Positions 35,190 through 44,208 of a stretch of 64,000 nucleotides of DNA are shown piece after piece. The notes beneath the pieces were generated by a model. That model did not search any database and had not been told where the DNA came from. It saw only the letters and a program-made list of their open reading frames with translations. The translations under genes and the position numbers were made by a program. The stretch lies in assembly GCA_951812725.1 (NCBI GenBank), contig OX638330.1, positions 4,195,405-4,259,404 of the forward strand, given 5' to 3'. This DNA comes from an uncultured Caldilineaceae bacterium (GTDB lineage: Bacteria > Chloroflexota > Anaerolineae > Caldilineales > Caldilineaceae). Position 1 is the first letter of the stretch. Every line of letters begins with the position of its first letter.

Positions 35190-35385
35190 CGCGCTGCCCC
35201 TCCACAGGCTGGGTGAATTGCTCCATTATACACCTTAGCTTGTGGTCCAGTGTTTGGGGCCAAGCTCGGTGTGCATGTCGGAAGGGAGCGGGTACGTCAA
35301 CCGCTCCCTTCTCTTTTGCGGCGTAGGGCGGAAAGGGGTAGAGTGAATAAGCCCAGTTGGGGACCAATGTCAAAGGAGAAGTTAA

Positions 35386-35721
35386 ATGACTGAAAGGGAT
35401 TTAGCACTTACCATTTATTACCTCGCAGATCTTTTTGGCAACGACGGAGTGGAAAATGGACGTATGGTCAATCTCTTGAGGCTGTTGAATCAAGAAGAGC
35501 CGATTGGGGACCCCGATGAGCTTACCAGAGAAACTCGACGGCTTTCAGACGGAATTCAACATGACTTGAGTCGACCAGGGCTTAGGCTTATTGAGGGTGT
35601 CTCTGGTAGGCGCTCAGGGGGACCGGCTGGTGACCGTGGATGGCGACAGATCACTGATACAGGCAGAGCAGAAGCGCGAACTATATTGAGTCAGATCATT
35701 TCAATTGATATGCAGAACTAG
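35386..35721 (+). CDS. hypothetical cytosolic protein
   Basis: 111 residues with a good ribosome site (AAGGAG, 7 bases). It has a helical first half (LALTIYYLADLFGND...RMVNLLRLLNQEEPIGDPDELTRETRRL) and a Gly/Arg-rich second half ending GWRQITDTGRAEARTILSQII, which looks like the wing of a winged-helix protein. No family is certain; a DNA-binding role is possible. It follows directly after the IS3-type copy B. Confidence 0.55.
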   Translation: MTERDLALTIYYLADLFGNDGVENGRMVNLLRLLNQEEPIGDPDELTRETRRLSDGIQHDLSRPGLRLIEGVSGRRSGGPAGDRGWRQITDTGRAEARTILSQIISIDMQN

Positions 35722-35756
35722 GTTCTGGTCACCCCCCCAACTGGGTCACCATCACT

Positions 35757-36290
35757 ATGTGGACCGGCGACAATCTTGCCTTCAATCGAGCGCTGACCAT
35801 CGGGATAGAGGGCATTACTTGGGTTGTGTTGCTTTATCTATCTGACAAAATCGTAGAAAAGGTGATCAAATTTGACTGCCTCTACCGGACCAACTGCATC
35901 GGCATTGATTCGGGGTTATTTCTTGCCGCCGTGTTTTGGATAGGGTGTAGTCTGTATATCTTTCGGTATAGCCGGCCCGGTCTGACATCACATCGTTCTT
36001 TGCATCACCGAGTAAAACGGGGATGCAAGCTTACCTGTCTGATATCGGCCGTTGCATTGGTTCTGGTTCCGACCATGAGTTATGCCCTTAGTGGGAAACT
36101 TTTCGCAGCAACTCTTTCTGATGATCCACGTTACGAACTGGCGTTTTATGCAACTATTTTTGTCTGCATAATCATCTGGCGACAGATCGGTAAATCGGCC
36201 CAAAACCCGTCCTCTGAAACTCCCCTCTCATCTGCCAGCTGTACCGGTATGGGGGGACCCAATATCAGGACCACGAAACGGGAGAGATAG
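35757..36290 (+). CDS. membrane protein with C-terminus replaced by IS-derived codons
   Basis: 177 residues, about four membrane helices (14-30, 52-70, 90-110, 130-150). The last dozen or so residues (GGPNIRTTKRER) are translated from the left end of IS3-type copy C, which supplies the stop codon, so the native C-terminus has been lost. There is no convincing ribosome site at the ATG. Family unknown; possibly co-transcribed with the gene 35 bp upstream. Confidence 0.5.
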   Translation: MWTGDNLAFNRALTIGIEGITWVVLLYLSDKIVEKVIKFDCLYRTNCIGIDSGLFLAAVFWIGCSLYIFRYSRPGLTSHRSLHHRVKRGCKLTCLISAVALVLVPTMSYALSGKLFAATLSDDPRYELAFYATIFVCIIIWRQIGKSAQNPSSETPLSSASCTGMGGPNIRTTKRER

Positions 36291-36430
36291 GGTGCATCCA
36301 GATGTGTGCGGCTGGCTCTGATCGGCAACGGGCGGTCTGCCGCCATCAGAGCATGAAGTGCTCTTCAGCCGGCGGGCGATGGTTGAAGCCTCTATGCGGG
36401 CCCCCAGGGTGGTGGAGGGTCCAAGTCGGT
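36251..36430 (-). mobile_element. IS3-family deletion derivative, copy C, truncated
   Basis: The left end (GGGGGACCCAATATCAGGAC then CACGAAACGGGAGAG) and about 150 bp of the OrfB-side sequence match copies A and D (CAACGGGCGGTCTGCCGCCA). The right end is not found; homology stops near 36430. Confidence 0.65.
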
Positions 36431-36646
36431 CTTGCAGCAGGTGTCTTCTCCAAACCAATAACAGGACAGGAATTATAAGGCATTTTAGTCAAGCCCGTGA
36501 TGGGAGAGCATTATTCAGTATCGCATGATGTGGTGGCTATGGCAGGAAAAGGGCCGCTATCCAAATAGCGCCCGTGGGGTTTGGTCATTGACTTGCTGGG
36601 ATGTGGTTTAAGGTCGAAAGGGGGAGTGGCCGTGATTATGGGGGCG

Positions 36647-37999
36647 TCAAGACAACCGCTCACCTCCCATGACCAGCTGGTCCCAATCTGGGAATTCGCC
36701 ACCCTGTATGATTTTGGTGATGGATTTCAGGCATAACTCCTGCGCTCTTGCCGTGAACTCTGGAGAAGCCTTGGACTCTTTCAAGGTTCCAGTGTGAACC
36801 GCTCTGGAACGCAGGTTGTATATTTTCGAAAAGTCTTTCTTTAGCGCAACTCTTTCTTGTGCGTCATTTCCCAGATGCCATGCGGCACGAAGAGCCAGCC
36901 TGAACCCCAGTTCGCCCTGTCCGTTGATGTCTCCAAGGTACAGAGATTCAAGTGCCGTCCCTAAGTTGATAAAGGCATCGACTCGGTTTTTATCCGTCTT
37001 CGATTTCATCCATCGGTCTATGGGAACCCGTAGCTTTTGGGCAACGTTTTGATCGAGATTCTTACGAGTGACATAAAGAGACATAGCCTTTTGTATATCT
37101 CTTTCGTTGACCTCGATGGAGGAAATGCCATGTTTATGAACCCTGGACGGAATATAACCTGCTGAATCACGCGATGAATTGACTGCATAGACTTCATCTG
37201 GATCGATGTGGGACCACCACGATACGTAGTTCACTATGTGGTTGGTGCTCAACGATAACGCCTCGCAGAATTCTGCTTCAGCGAAGTTTGGGTACTGGGT
37301 GTTTACATTTGTTCGCTTGAATGGAGCCGGAAAAGCCGTCTTGGACATATGGTCGGGCCGGGCGAATACAGGGGAAACCAACTCGTCAACAATGATGAGA
37401 GTCCGTCCAAAGTAGTCAGTGCAGTGAATGAAGTGAGGAATGCGTATACAAGGAGGAAAATCCTTAACATCGTTCGGAATAGGGACAAGCCGTATCCCTT
37501 CACTTATTTCTATGGGGGTTTTTATCGTCACACCATCAATCATCGTGATTGCTTGTATCTCGACAGACGATTTTTCGACGCATTCGTAGAAATTGGTCGC
37601 GGCATATTCTGTCCCGCGCACAAACGCTATCGTCAGCAGGTGCTCCAACAATTCATCGATGTGGAACCCATTCATTACACCGCCAGTGACAATTTTGGCT
37701 GACTGCAACATATCGTTGTCAATATACTGCCACAGAGCATCCCTTATAAAGTCGCATAGACTTTCCCGCACCGCGTTGTTCTGGATTGTCGGTTGGTACC
37801 GATCGGCAAGTGAACGGAGATCGGGGTCGTATGATCGTCGATGCAATGCTAGAGACGTTAGATACTCGCGAGCGTCAACATGAAAGCCTTGATATTTGTC
37901 TCTTATCGCTAGGCTGCCAAATGCCTGTTTGAGCAGTTCGTTGAGTACCTGAACTACCTCGGAGTGCCTTCTGTGGATTTCGTCTGGTTTGATTTTCAT
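36647..37999 (-). CDS. Apea-like HEPN-domain protein
   Basis: 450 residues from the ATG at 37999; another ATG at 38047 would add 16, and neither has a clear ribosome site. The C-terminal part (about 310-440) matches Apea-like HEPN domains: DAFINLGTALESLYLGDINGQGELGFRLALRAAWHLG, then KIYNLRSRAVHTG, where RSRAVH is the R-x4-H RNase motif of HEPN nucleases. The N-terminal 300 residues would be the sensor. ApeA-type proteins act in abortive phage defence. It sits between IS-derived elements C and D, in low-GC DNA. Confidence 0.7.
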   Translation of the reverse strand: MKIKPDEIHRRHSEVVQVLNELLKQAFGSLAIRDKYQGFHVDAREYLTSLALHRRSYDPDLRSLADRYQPTIQNNAVRESLCDFIRDALWQYIDNDMLQSAKIVTGGVMNGFHIDELLEHLLTIAFVRGTEYAATNFYECVEKSSVEIQAITMIDGVTIKTPIEISEGIRLVPIPNDVKDFPPCIRIPHFIHCTDYFGRTLIIVDELVSPVFARPDHMSKTAFPAPFKRTNVNTQYPNFAEAEFCEALSLSTNHIVNYVSWWSHIDPDEVYAVNSSRDSAGYIPSRVHKHGISSIEVNERDIQKAMSLYVTRKNLDQNVAQKLRVPIDRWMKSKTDKNRVDAFINLGTALESLYLGDINGQGELGFRLALRAAWHLGNDAQERVALKKDFSKIYNLRSRAVHTGTLKESKASPEFTARAQELCLKSITKIIQGGEFPDWDQLVMGGERLS

Positions 38000-38063
38000 G
38001 GTCTTGGTGAGTTTTGGGTCGTCACGGGGTATGGCGGTCTTGTGCATTATCCGATCTCTATGG

Positions 38064-38386
38064 TTGGCCTCAATGGCTAGACCACGATACTGGAAAATAT
38101 GGTTCCCCCAGACAGATGCGTTATACACTGATTGGCAGCGGGCGGTCTGCCGCCATCAGAGCATGACGTGCTCTTCAGCCGGCGTGCAGTCGTCGAGACG
38201 TTGATGCGGCCTTTGTTGGTTGGAGAATTCGAAGTAGGCGGGCAAACCTTGAACGCCTACGGCCCAGCCCGGAACTTGAAGGCCGCCGTGTGTCGCCGCC
38301 GTTTCTTGATTATCATTCTGCCCCGCCACAGGCTCGGAGAATTGCTCCATTATACACCTTAGCTTGTGGTCCAACTTTTGGGGCCC
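38064..38386 (-). mobile_element. IS3-family deletion derivative, copy D
   Basis: About 323 bp with left end TTGGCCTCAATGGCTAGACC and right end GTGGTCCAACTTTTGGGGCC. The minus strand starts like OrfA (KKRRRHTAAFKFRA) and ends with QQRPHQRLDDCTPAEEH of OrfB. Same deletion joint as copy A. Confidence 0.75.
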
Positions 38387-38423
38387 ACTTCAGAGAACTT
38401 GAGTGTAGCTGGCAACTGTCCTT

Positions 38424-38858
38424 CTACTTGAATAGGTAGGACAGAATCCCTAGCGCAACACCCATAGTGCTGAGAAGTATCCCTACGAAGTGCAACCTTC
38501 TATTGGTTCTATTTTCTTTCATCTCGTGTTTATCTGTATATCTGAAATAAGCATCAACCATTTTTGATTGATTCTCATCGTATTTCATAAATCTACATCC
38601 CTTCCTCTTTGTTTCCAAGAACTTCCTATCGTCCTCAGATCCAGAAAACACTTTGCCTCCCCATTCTTTCATAAAGCAACTACTTTTTCTCATTAACACA
38701 TTATCTGATCGTTCATTAAGTGAAGCCTTTTTTCTTTTTTCGAGTGTCCAAGATTCAACATGATCACTCATCCAAAATTCAAGATTGTTTAGCGGATAGC
38801 TAGGTGTATTATCCGAATGACTATGTAACCAGTGACAGTTCTTGCAGCAACGCTTCAA
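38424..38858 (-). CDS. hypothetical protein with Cys-rich start and C-terminal anchor
   Basis: 144 residues, beginning at a TTG (38858) chosen because AGGAGG stands 7 bases before it. The N-terminus KRCCKNCHWLHSH is a possible metal-binding motif. The middle is Lys/Glu/Ser-rich; a hydrophobic helix (HFVGILLSTMGVALGILSYLF) forms the C-terminal anchor. AT-rich codon use is unlike that of neighbouring core genes, indicating transfer. No family is recognised. Confidence 0.6.
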   Translation of the reverse strand: MKRCCKNCHWLHSHSDNTPSYPLNNLEFWMSDHVESWTLEKRKKASLNERSDNVLMRKSSCFMKEWGGKVFSGSEDDRKFLETKRKGCRFMKYDENQSKMVDAYFRYTDKHEMKENRTNRRLHFVGILLSTMGVALGILSYLFK

Positions 38859-38897
38859 AACTCTACCTCCTGTTTGAAATGTCCCACTCCTTGTTCC

Positions 38898-39141
38898 GAC
38901 TGCCTTTGGACTACGAAATGGGAAAATAAGGGCACACAGACGGACGCGTTGTGTTCAGATCGGCAACGGGCGGCCTGCTGCGATCAGGGTATGAAGCACT
39001 CCTCTGCGTGGTCGCGATCGTTGAAGCTTGAAGGCCGCCGTGTGCCGCCGCCGATTCTTGACCATCGTGCCGCCCTTCCGCAGACTTGGCCGTTCACTCC
39101 AAAATACATTTTAGCTTGTGGTCCAGCCTTTGAGACCCACT
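38898..39141 (-). mobile_element. IS3-family deletion derivative, copy E, decayed
   Basis: Both ends are degenerate (GGACTACGAAATGGGAAAAT left; GTGGTCCAGCCTTTGAGACC right). The inner GGCCGCCGTGTGCCGCCGCC and TTGACCATCGTGC blocks match copies B and D. It is the most diverged of the five. Confidence 0.6.
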
Positions 39142-39181
39142 TCAAATATCGGCCGCTAAATGCCTAAAGACTGAAGGGCTG

Positions 39182-39442
39182 TCATGGTATGGGTCCTCCC
39201 GGATCCGTCCCAACGTTGGAATCCAGACACTTGATTACAAGCTGAGCAGCTTCTTCAATTTCCGCGTCGGCGGTGAAGCGCCCGAAGCTGAAACGGATGG
39301 AGACGTCGGCTTGGGTAGGGGTGAGGCCGAGGGCGCGGAGTACGTGTGAGGGTTCGGGGATGCCGGAGGTGCAGGCGGAGTCGGTGGAGGCGGCGAGGTG
39401 GGGTGGGAGGATTTTCTGAGCAACACAGCCACCAAGTCGCAA
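39182..39442 (-). pseudogene. cysteine desulfurase (IscS/NifS-like), C-terminal remnant
   Basis: ASTDSACTSGIPEPSHVLRALGL, then VSIRFSFGRFTADAEIEEAAQLV, is the C-terminal domain of a class V aminotransferase-type desulfurase, including the loop Cys (ACTSG). The PLP-binding N-terminal 300 residues are absent; upstream DNA (39443-39530) does not continue the protein. Cysteine desulfurases supply sulfur for Fe-S clusters or, as DndA, for DNA phosphorothioation; no other dnd gene is present. Confidence 0.75.
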
Positions 39443-39530
39443 GTTGGCATTGCCAAGATTGTGACGCTCCCAAGTTGAACTGGCGCCGATCGCTGAGTGG
39501 TAGATTCCATGACCAAGTATCAGCGATACG

Positions 39531-40580
39531 TTAATGGCTCCTAGTTCGCAAGGCCTCTAGGTCATTGACCTCCAATGATGGTATGTCCCGGTTCCACGTC
39601 AGCCGGATCAAGCACGACTCAAGGAAGTCCCGAAGCGATTCATTCTGTTCCACCCAAGGGCCTTCCACGACCAAATGGCCGCGAATGGTTTGTTTGGGAT
39701 CGTCACTGTCCATCCACATGTAGTGAAGTACCTGCCCCAGTCCTGTCCTCACCTGTTGGTCGACTGACTCTGGAATCGTAGACTTTACTTCGAAGTAGAT
39801 GTCGGCATCGGCGACCTCAACAATGCAGTCAACGTGTCTATCGTACTTTGGAACGAAGCCAATTTGCTCTAGTCGTGCCCTCAGTTGCTCCAAGATTTCT
39901 TGGTGCCGAGAGGTGTTGGGAGTCTGTCCCGCCGTTGCTACGTCCTCGTTGATGCTCCGCTGGATCGCCTCCTGCGTCAATAAATGGCGCCGACGAGGAA
40001 CGGAGGGTCTAGGAGGTAGGATTTGGCCAAGGGCTTGTCGAGCGGCGTTATGGTAGACAGGAGCCGGACCTGGCAGTTGCGAGGTCACATAGTTGCGGCG
40101 TAGGAACGATTCAGCTATTTCTAAGTCAGGTCGTGGGTCGCCGTCTCGACTTGCGCGGGCGACACTCGTCCCAACTTGCTGAGTGATAGCGTCCCACCGA
40201 ACCGGGATCGAAGAAGAAAAATCGTGAGAACCGCACGTCCCTGTTAGCTGTTGGACCGATTCCGGGTCTAGGCAACAAACTTCATAGCGAGATGGGTCTT
40301 TTGTGGCCCTTGGAAGCTTGATCGGAATGGCATCGGAGGAGTTGTCAAAGAAGACCGCAGAACGAGATCCACCTATCTTCAAATCTATACGATGACGAAA
40401 AGTGTCGAGAGAGACCTCCATGACAGACAAGCGGGCCAACAGCTTGCTGGGTTCGCCCTCAGAGAGAACATAGATGTCGTCCCCTGCTCGGATACGATAT
40501 CCATCTCCAGATGCTGCTACAGGCAAATCGCCTTCCGCTTTCCATTTCTCATTCACACTTGATGTGAGTCGAAACGGCAT
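39531..40580 (-). CDS. putative PD-(D/E)XK nuclease of restriction-like island
   Basis: 349 residues from the ATG at 40580 (AAGGGGAG 6 bases upstream). The N-terminal two-thirds is unfamiliar. Near residue 260 RHVDCIVEVADADIYFEVKST fits the D-x(n)-E-x-K active site of restriction-endonuclease-fold nucleases, with a helix carrying a Glu before it (HQEILEQLRARLEQIGF) and a GLGQVLHYMW helix after it, as in many such enzymes. It lies 21 bp after the SNF2-type helicase and is the last gene of a three-gene unit. Endonuclease activity is inferred. Confidence 0.65.
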   Translation of the reverse strand: MPFRLTSSVNEKWKAEGDLPVAASGDGYRIRAGDDIYVLSEGEPSKLLARLSVMEVSLDTFRHRIDLKIGGSRSAVFFDNSSDAIPIKLPRATKDPSRYEVCCLDPESVQQLTGTCGSHDFSSSIPVRWDAITQQVGTSVARASRDGDPRPDLEIAESFLRRNYVTSQLPGPAPVYHNAARQALGQILPPRPSVPRRRHLLTQEAIQRSINEDVATAGQTPNTSRHQEILEQLRARLEQIGFVPKYDRHVDCIVEVADADIYFEVKSTIPESVDQQVRTGLGQVLHYMWMDSDDPKQTIRGHLVVEGPWVEQNESLRDFLESCLIRLTWNRDIPSLEVNDLEALRTRSH

Positions 40581-40601
40581 TTCTTGCTCCCCTTGCACCT
40601 C

Positions 40602-42314
40602 TCATTTGGAAGGTGGCATACCCAAAGTCCGTTTCAGTAGTTCGATCATCTGGGCTCGTCCAGGCCTTCCAATCTCTTCAAGCATTTTTTCGGACACTTG
40701 CATTTTCGCCATAGTGTTTTCGAACAGGTCTTCCTCGATAGAATTCTGTGTTACTAGGAACCAGTATTTGCAATCTTTGGTCTGGCCTGTCCTATTGATC
40801 CTGGCCATGCTCTGTGTGAAGTTTCTGGAGACATCATCCAAAGACTCGTATATCGCGTTGCTGGCCGCTGTTAGATTAATCGAACTAGCCCCTACTTGGA
40901 TTGTCGCTATAAGAAGCCGGCACTGTGGCCGTGTTAGGTCAGCTGGCGAACCTTCACCTCCCCCTATCATAAGTGCGGCACCATAAGGATCCTTATACCT
41001 GTCGCACAACAAGAATGCGGTATCCCGGAACCTGGTCCATAAAACGGCTTTTTCGTTAGGGTCATTCAGTATAGTGTCGAGTAGATTGTCTAACTGGGGC
41101 CATTTGGCTGGGGTATCAAAGACGGGGCTTGGCAGACTACGATGACCGGGATCGGAGCATAGGCGGAGTAACATCATGCGTCGAGACATGACATTGCCAA
41201 GTTGGTTCGCATAAGTCCGGTCATCCATCACTTCCAATTCCGATAGAAACTCTCTAGCAAGCTGATCATATTCGTGTCTTTGCGGAGGTGAAAGATCGAC
41301 GTAGAGTGGTGTAGCGACCTCTGGCATTTTTCTGGGGTTTTCGCGCTGGAGGTAGTGGAAGCCCTTTTCTAGTTCGTGCACCACAACCAATGCGTCTTGT
41401 GTACGGTCACCTGTCAATGAAAGTCCGACAGGATATCCTGAGAGAACGGATAGTTGATGCTCGTAATCAGAAGGGGAATTCGGCGCTGGAGTCCCTGATG
41501 CAATCCAGCACCTGCCGCATTCCTGTCGGATTGCCATTGCAGCTCTTGAGCGTTGGGCCGTAGAGTTCTTGATAAGGTCACTCTCGTCGAAGATTATGAT
41601 AGGTCGTTCTACTTCTTCATTTTCTCGCGCCCACAATTTGATTGGATATTGGTCGCTGGCAAGGAGGCCGTAATGGACTATTAGCCACCTTGGATTCGAC
41701 TGATAAATCTTCAATCTCTGCTGCTTGGCTCCTGATGCCGCTGCCACCTCGTTTTCGACTTGACCACCTGGCAACCACCGTGCTAATTCCTCTAACCAAG
41801 GTGTCTTAATTGCCAATGGCCGTTCGGCCACAACAATGACGCCTTTTACCACACCTCTCGACAACAGTTCGTGGGCCGCAGCAATCATTGCTCCAGTCTT
41901 GCCTGAACCTGGCTTCCAGAATAGAGCAAACCGACGAACTTCCGGTGCCGACATTAGTGCTGCCGCTTCCACTTGTTCCTCGAACGGTTTTAGTCCGAGT
42001 CTTGCCGCAGATTCCAGGCGGTGGTGGAGTCTCGATGCCTGCCCATCAACGACCTCCTTGAGCCTATGGTCTTCCCGGATGTAATTGAGTCTCTCCTGGG
42101 CCCTAGTGTCCCAAAGGGGCGAAAACAGGTCGAGTGCCTCCCCTAGTTGCTGAATATGATTAGACCCCATAACCCAGTGGCCTCTCGATGAGAACGTAGA
42201 GAATTGGATCCCCGCTCTTCTGAGGGCAGCTTGAATCTCACTTGGCGTGAGACCGTCTTCAGGTTCCAATCGGACGTCAATGATCTCTCGTCTGACGTTC
42301 AGGTTAACTCTCAT
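40602..42314 (-). CDS. SNF2-type superfamily 2 helicase / translocase
   Basis: 570 residues. Motif I FWKPGSGKTGAMI (about 135), motif II IIIFDESDLIKN (DESD in place of DEAH), motif III WIASGTPAPNSPSDYEH, and in the C-terminal domain LLIATIQVGASSINLTAAS (motif V) and FTQSMARINRTGQTK (motif VI), the SNF2 RxGQxxxV-like pattern. It should translocate on double-stranded DNA using ATP. Its ATG overlaps the ParB-like stop by 4 bases. In R-M-like systems such motors bring a nuclease to unmodified DNA. Confidence 0.85.
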   Translation of the reverse strand: MRVNLNVRREIIDVRLEPEDGLTPSEIQAALRRAGIQFSTFSSRGHWVMGSNHIQQLGEALDLFSPLWDTRAQERLNYIREDHRLKEVVDGQASRLHHRLESAARLGLKPFEEQVEAAALMSAPEVRRFALFWKPGSGKTGAMIAAAHELLSRGVVKGVIVVAERPLAIKTPWLEELARWLPGGQVENEVAAASGAKQQRLKIYQSNPRWLIVHYGLLASDQYPIKLWARENEEVERPIIIFDESDLIKNSTAQRSRAAMAIRQECGRCWIASGTPAPNSPSDYEHQLSVLSGYPVGLSLTGDRTQDALVVVHELEKGFHYLQRENPRKMPEVATPLYVDLSPPQRHEYDQLAREFLSELEVMDDRTYANQLGNVMSRRMMLLRLCSDPGHRSLPSPVFDTPAKWPQLDNLLDTILNDPNEKAVLWTRFRDTAFLLCDRYKDPYGAALMIGGGEGSPADLTRPQCRLLIATIQVGASSINLTAASNAIYESLDDVSRNFTQSMARINRTGQTKDCKYWFLVTQNSIEEDLFENTMAKMQVSEKMLEEIGRPGRAQMIELLKRTLGMPPSK

Positions 42315-43495
42315 TCGACTACATTAGGCGCACTTGAGTCATCCGTAGAAACGGTTGCTTGGGCGATAACTCTTTGCAATGCGCCTTCCAGGCGCGATCT
42401 TAAGGTTGCAGGAATATCGGCAAGTTCGACAGACGTCAAATTGTCAATTGACTCAATTATTGCCTCAAGTCTCTTTTCCACAGTCAGATTTCTGGTCGCC
42501 TCTACCCGACGCGCTTCGCCCGTAGCACGATCGAAATTCGCCCGCAGCCCGGCGCCCGTCAGCCCTTCACCGCCCAAGAAAATCTCGGTCGCTTCTGGGT
42601 TTCGATAGACTTCTTCAAGCCTGCGGACAGAAGCAAAACTAGGGAACAATTCTTGGTCGATTCCACTAAACAGAAGTTCCTTGAACTCTGGTTCAGAGAA
42701 GACGTTCTTCGTGCGATAAGTGTCGTTGGCTTGCCGGAAGTATTGAAAGTTCTTGTTTATCTTCGTCTCGAGGTCATCCTCGTTTTCGCCTTCGGCGTAA
42801 TCTGCTCGGAACTCTTCAATGAGATGCCATGTGTTAATCCGGTTCCGAATCTCGGTAATGTTAAACCGAGGGAACTCATCCCGTACCCGTCTTCTTATAT
42901 CCAGGTCTGACTCATTTGGGAAAATCTCAGATAACTCTTGGAACCTGCGAAAGATACGTCCATTTGTCACTACCTGAGGCCATTCCTTCTTAAGTGATTC
43001 AGCGTAGTTTTCTTGGATAATTATCGACTGCTTGTGGAGATCTGGTGCGCCCTCAGGAAGTACGAACATTGGGGTACGCCCGAGAAGGTGATGCTGTTCA
43101 TTCGTGGCCGCGCCTCTGTCGGAAAGGGCCCACATTACTGCATATTTTCGGCGATTGCCGTCAATGAGTGTACCGCCCCAGGTGACGATGATAGGTTCCC
43201 TTACTCCGTTTAGTTTGACATCCTCGCCTAGAACTGGGATCGCGAAACTTCCATCATCGTAATTGAGCATGAGTTCGAGCATTTCATCGTCGTCAGGGAA
43301 GGCACTGACCGACATGTGGCGGGCATTTCGCCATCGATTCAGAATCATGTCGATTCGGGGGTTCTCTACCCAGCCCTTGATTTGGCTCACATCACCATTT
43401 GTCCGGTAAAGGGGAATCTGAATCCCGTTGAAAAGCCTTGTCTCGAGCTGCAAGTCAGCGTCGTCCAGAACAAAGCTGGGTTTGTCAACACTCAT
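42311..43495 (-). CDS. ParB/sulfiredoxin-like domain protein
   Basis: 394 residues; AGGAGGTG stands 6 bases before the ATG. The segment VKLNGVREPIIVTWGGTLIDGNRRKYAVMWAL (about 92-123) is the ParB/Srx fold with the DGNRR phosphate-binding motif shared by ParB, DndB/SspE-type and other DNA-defence proteins. Helical domains follow, with FRRFQELSEIFPNESDLDIRRRVRDEF (about 182-208) perhaps DNA binding. First gene of a unit with helicase and nuclease. It may recognise modification state or act as an NTP-dependent nuclease; inferred from family and context. Confidence 0.75.
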   Translation of the reverse strand: MSVDKPSFVLDDADLQLETRLFNGIQIPLYRTNGDVSQIKGWVENPRIDMILNRWRNARHMSVSAFPDDDEMLELMLNYDDGSFAIPVLGEDVKLNGVREPIIVTWGGTLIDGNRRKYAVMWALSDRGAATNEQHHLLGRTPMFVLPEGAPDLHKQSIIIQENYAESLKKEWPQVVTNGRIFRRFQELSEIFPNESDLDIRRRVRDEFPRFNITEIRNRINTWHLIEEFRADYAEGENEDDLETKINKNFQYFRQANDTYRTKNVFSEPEFKELLFSGIDQELFPSFASVRRLEEVYRNPEATEIFLGGEGLTGAGLRANFDRATGEARRVEATRNLTVEKRLEAIIESIDNLTSVELADIPATLRSRLEGALQRVIAQATVSTDDSSAPNVVE

Positions 43496-44208
43496 CTTGA
43501 CACCTCCTAGAGTGGGGAGTCTGGCGTGCGATTATTGGGGTTCTCGGAAAGAAGGATCTCACTCACTCGATATTAGCTGAAACGAATTCAGGTCTGTCAT
43601 TGGTCATCAAGTAATTCGTTGCCAACGCTACTCCTCCGAAAAGATTACCCTATCTAATGTGGATCTCATTTCAACCCACGTACTTTCGCAAAAACTCCGA
43701 AATTGGAGCTGAGGAGTCTCATCTTCATTCTTGAATTACACAAGCTCTTGGTCTCATTTGGGATCTGCATTAGTATAGAGGAGCTAGAATCGTAATGCAA
43801 CTAATTTAGGTTCCATTTTTATTGGTTGGATGCGTTTCCAATATTTGGAATCAAGGGGCAGAATACCTAATGGCTGATCTGGTGGATCATTCCTAAGAGG
43901 AGAACATTAGCTTTGCACTTTTGCGGCTTGTCTGTAGAATGCTACTTGTCAACATTCCTGCTACATGTGGGGTGCAAGGGGTGCCGATCTTTATGGAGAT
44001 CCTAGACCTCTTCGGGAAAGACTGGCACTTTCAAGACTTGACTTGTCCAAGCTCTCAGATGTACACGAGATCACTATTTCGGACAGGCAGCGGTTGACCT
44101 TCTAGCGTATCGGTATTTCCAAGAATTGGCTAAAGTGCTTCAATTCCCACCACCTGAGACCATCAGGCTCAATTGAAGAACGATTGATGACGAGAGAGGC
44201 TATAAACA
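43496..44208. other. divergent intergenic region of the restriction-like island
   Basis: 713 bp of AT-rich DNA between two divergent units, so it should carry both promoters. The part 43990-44175 has coding character with a frameshift (MEILDLFGKDWHFQDLTCPS..., then VDLLAYRYFQELAKVLQFPP in the next frame), suggesting a decayed gene. No clear operator for the XRE domain of the downstream glycosylase was found. Confidence 0.4.

Larger units (their letters stand above)
34123..35263 (-). mobile_element. IS3-family element copy B with a cargo gene in place of the transposase
   Basis: 1141 bp bounded by inverted ends: TTGGCCCCAATGTCTAGACC on the left and, read inverted from the right, TTGGCCCCAAACACTGGACC. 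The right side holds the first 17 or so codons of OrfA; the left side holds the last 71 residues of OrfB. Between them, where the transposase body should be, lie a small hydrophobic protein and a lipoprotein gene (34408-34860). This is the layout of a mobile insertion cassette: IS ends carrying passenger DNA and needing transposase from elsewhere. Confidence 0.7.

Noticed and set aside
39182..43495. Dnd phosphorothioation system
   Set aside because: Only a desulfurase fragment and a ParB-like protein; DndC, DndD and DndE are absent, and the ParB-like motif is DGNRR rather than the DGQHR of DndB.
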